The notes under the pieces were generated by a model. It was not told the DNA's origin. It did no database searches and saw only the letters and a list, made by a program, of their open reading frames with translations. DNA of 64,000 nucleotides from assembly GCA_004153385.1 (NCBI GenBank), contig SDAL01000003.1, forward strand, positions 62,001-126,000, written 5' to 3'. Every line of letters begins with the position of its first letter. The stretch's first letter is position 1. Position numbers and translations under genes: made by a program. Source of the stretch: Paracoccaceae bacterium (GTDB taxonomy: Bacteria; Pseudomonadota; Alphaproteobacteria; Rhodobacterales; Rhodobacteraceae). Positions 61,841 to 64,000 of this stretch are shown piece after piece.

Positions 61841-62710
61841 ATGATTCCTGCGTCCCATAACGCTCCCCTCCGTTCCGCGCCCGATACCCAGCCAGATACC
61901 AAGCCCGATATCCAGATCGTGCCGTTCGAGGCAGATCATATCGCCGGTGCACTGCGCCTGTCACAGGCCGCAAACTGGCCGCATCGCGCCGAGGACTGGG
62001 CGCTGATGCTGTCGGTGTCGCGCGGATATGTGGCCATGCAGGGCGAACAGGTCGTGGGCACGGCACTGTGTTCGGTAATGGGCGATGTCGCGGCGATCAG
62101 CCTGATCATCGTGGATGCGACGTGTCGTGGCCAAGGTCTGGGCCGCGTCCTGATGGAGCGGGTCATAGCCGAAGGGGGGGCACGCGAATTGCGCCTGACG
62201 GCCACGGCAGACGGGCTGCCGCTGTACGAAAAACTCGGCTTTGTCGCCCAAGGTCAGGTGGTCCAATATCAGGGGACTGCCCGCGCGATGACGCCCGAGC
62301 AGGACGTCCGCACCGGCACTGCTACAGATCTGGCCGCCGCCAGCGACGCCGATCTGGACGCGACCGGCATGAGCCGCGCAGAGCTGCTCGAGTATATCGC
62401 CCAAGACGGCAAGATTTTGACAACCAAGGGGGGCTTCGGCTTTTTGCGCGCGTTTGGTCGCGGCTATGTCGTAGGCCCCGTGGTCGCCCGCACCCCCGAG
62501 GCCGCACGGGCACTGATCGCGGCCGCAGCCACCAGCCACGCGGGACAGTTTTTGCGCGTCGATTTCCCGCAGGAGCGGGAACTGGGACCGTTTGCTGAAA
62601 GCCTCGGCCTGACACATGCCGGTGGCGGTGTGAAAATGACCCGCAATGGCCAGCCGCATATCACAACACATTACCAAACCTACGCGCTTGCTTCGCAAGC
62701 CTTGGGATGA
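61841..62710 (+). CDS. GNAT acetyltransferase, paralogue of the 56991 gene
   Basis: A 289-residue two-domain GNAT protein. Motif A reads DATCRGQGLGRVLMERVI near residue 90, and LTATADGLPLYEKLGFVAQG closes the first domain. The second half (FLRAFGRGYVVGPVVARTPE, FLRVDFPQERELGPFAESLG) corresponds to the YitH/HolE-like domain, and both proteins end with a similar YGLAMQSLG / YALASQALG tail, which supports paralogy. Between the deacylase and aminotransferase genes it may act on an amino-acid intermediate. Confidence 0.83.
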   Translation: MIPASHNAPLRSAPDTQPDTKPDIQIVPFEADHIAGALRLSQAANWPHRAEDWALMLSVSRGYVAMQGEQVVGTALCSVMGDVAAISLIIVDATCRGQGLGRVLMERVIAEGGARELRLTATADGLPLYEKLGFVAQGQVVQYQGTARAMTPEQDVRTGTATDLAAASDADLDATGMSRAELLEYIAQDGKILTTKGGFGFLRAFGRGYVVGPVVARTPEAARALIAAAATSHAGQFLRVDFPQERELGPFAESLGLTHAGGGVKMTRNGQPHITTHYQTYALASQALG

Positions 62711-62724
62711 ACGGGAGCTAATCA

Positions 62725-64000
62725 TGCTGACAAATTCGCTTGTTGAACTGGACCGCCAACACCTTATCCACCCTGTTTCGTCCTTTCACGGCCACGAGGC
62801 GCGCGGCGTGCGTGTGCTGACGGGTGCCAAAGGGGCCACCGTCACCGATGCCGAGGGTCGCGAACTGCTGGACGGTTTCGCGGGGCTTTGGTGTGTGAAC
62901 GCAGGCTACGGCCATGAAAGTGTCGTGGAAGCCGCCGCCGAACAGATGCGCCGTCTGCCCTATGCCACGGGGTATTTCGATCTGGGGGCCGAGCCGCCGA
63001 TCAGGTTGGCCGCCGCGTTGGCGGAACGTAGCCCCGGCGATCTGGATCATATCTATTTCTCCTTGGGCGGATCGGATGCGGTCGACAGCACGATCCGCTT
63101 TGTGCGCTATTACTGGCATGCCAAAGGCCAGCCGAACCGTGACCAGTTCATCTCGGTCGAGCAGGGCTATCACGGCTCCACCACGATGGGCGCGGGTTTG
63201 ACCGCGCTGCCGGGCTTTCACGAAGGTTTTGGCGTGCCCTACGCATGGCAGCATAAAATTTCGTCGCACTATCGCTATCGCAATCCGGTGGAGGGCGATC
63301 AGGCGATCATTGAGGCGTCTGTCGCGGAATTGCGCGCCAAAGTGGCCGATATCGGCGAGGATCGCGTTGCCGCCTTCTATGTGGAGCCGATCCAGGGGTC
63401 GGGCGGTGTATTGGTGCCGCCGAAGGGCTGGATCAAGGCCATGCGCGATGTCTGCACCGAGCTGGATATCCTGTTCATCGCCGACGAGGTGATCACGGGC
63501 TTTGGCCGCACAGGGCCGCTTTTCGCCTGCGAGGAAGAGGGCGTGGTCCCCGATCTGATGACGGTCGCCAAGGGGCTGACCTCTGGCTATGTGCCGATGG
63601 GGGCTGTGTTCATGCGCGATCATGTCTACCAGACCATTGCCGAAGGGGCAGGGGCCAAGGCCGTGGGTCACGGGTTCACCTATTCCGCCCATCCGGTGTC
63701 AGCGGCCGTGGCGCTGGAGGTGCTGAATCTTTACGAGGGTGGCTTGCTGGACAACGGGCGCAAGGCCGGCGCGCGCCTGATGGCGGGCTTGGAAGGGTTG
63801 CGCGATCACCCGCTTGTGGGCGATGTGCGTGGTCGCGGGATGTTGGCGGCGGTCGAACTGGTGACCGACAAGGACAAAAAGACCCCCCTGCCGGCAGAGC
63901 TGCAACCCGCCACCCGTCTGTTTGACCGGGCGTGGCAGGAAGGGCTGATCATCCGCTCCTTTGCGCAAGGGATCTTTGGTTATGCACCGCCTTTGTGCTG
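62725..64000 (+). CDS. Class III PLP aminotransferase (partial, cut by window end)
   Basis: At least 425 residues are in the window; the C-terminus lies outside. Omega-amino-acid transaminase features are LLDGFAGLWCVNAGYGHESV near residue 50, GGSDAVDSTIRF near residue 114, EPIQGSGGV near residue 220, the PLP Asp in FIADEVITGFGR near residue 253, and the Schiff-base Lys in TVAKGLTSGY near residue 283. It could transaminate an amino compound such as 2-aminoadipate, beta-alanine or a diamine. A GGGAGCT ribosome site precedes ATG 62725. It lies 14 bp after the GNAT gene and is likely in the same operon. Confidence 0.88.

Overview
The window looks like part of the genome of an alphaproteobacterium of the Rhodobacterales (Paracoccus/Roseobacter type). 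Reasons: GC-rich coding sequence, many TRAP and tripartite tricarboxylate (TTT) uptake systems, an AztD-type periplasmic zinc chaperone (a family known from Paracoccus), and compact operons with many ATGA stop/start overlaps. No tRNA, rRNA or CRISPR array was seen.

1-4.6 kb: a minus-strand operon (TRAP transporter, small tautomerase, alpha/beta hydrolase) divergent from a LysR gene. 5.7-7.0 kb: a decayed IS3-family insertion sequence. 7.3-21.5 kb: a LysR gene divergent from a thirteen-gene plus-strand catabolic operon: 2-hydroxyacid dehydrogenase, RraA-type aldolase, TTT transporter with two paralogous binding proteins, amidohydrolase, metallo-beta-lactamase-fold hydrolase, TRAP transporter, SMP-30 lactonase and secreted tannase/feruloyl esterase. 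26.5-21.7 kb (minus): a second TTT system, a LigI-like amidohydrolase and an FMN alpha-hydroxyacid dehydrogenase. Together these point to uptake and breakdown of plant-derived aromatic esters, lactones and carboxylates, but no ring-cleavage enzyme lies in the window.

27-36 kb: a recombinase remnant, then a minus-strand operon encoding a three-subunit HcnABC/D-hydroxyproline-dehydrogenase-like flavoprotein complex, a DapA-family deaminase/aldolase, an NhaC-type transporter, a VOC protein and a RidA protein, divergent from a LysR gene. Two related operator-like palindromes lie between them. This suggests catabolism of a cyclic D-imino acid such as hydroxyproline.

36-40.7 kb: a decayed zone with an 8-bp tandem repeat, a deleted IS5-family element, a MITE-like remnant of the same element type, and a whole zinc ABC operon (aztABC) reduced to pseudogenes. 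40.8-49.7 kb: a zinc-starvation island with intact aztD, a class III alcohol dehydrogenase lacking two of four structural-zinc cysteines, a GlxA-type regulator, DUF1826, a SnoaL-like protein, a frameshifted second threonyl-tRNA synthetase, a yidD remnant, a COG0523 GTPase and a second HisI with a zinc-ligand Cys replaced by Asp. Four Zur-like palindromes sit at its promoters. This island is the most interesting part of the window.

50.1-52.7 kb: a second decayed zone without a convincing gene. 52.7-64 kb: a lysine/pipecolate catabolic region (HglS, AmaB, AmaA), followed by genes for a HAD enzyme, cupin, ArgE-like deacylase, two related GNAT acetyltransferases and a class III aminotransferase cut by the window edge.
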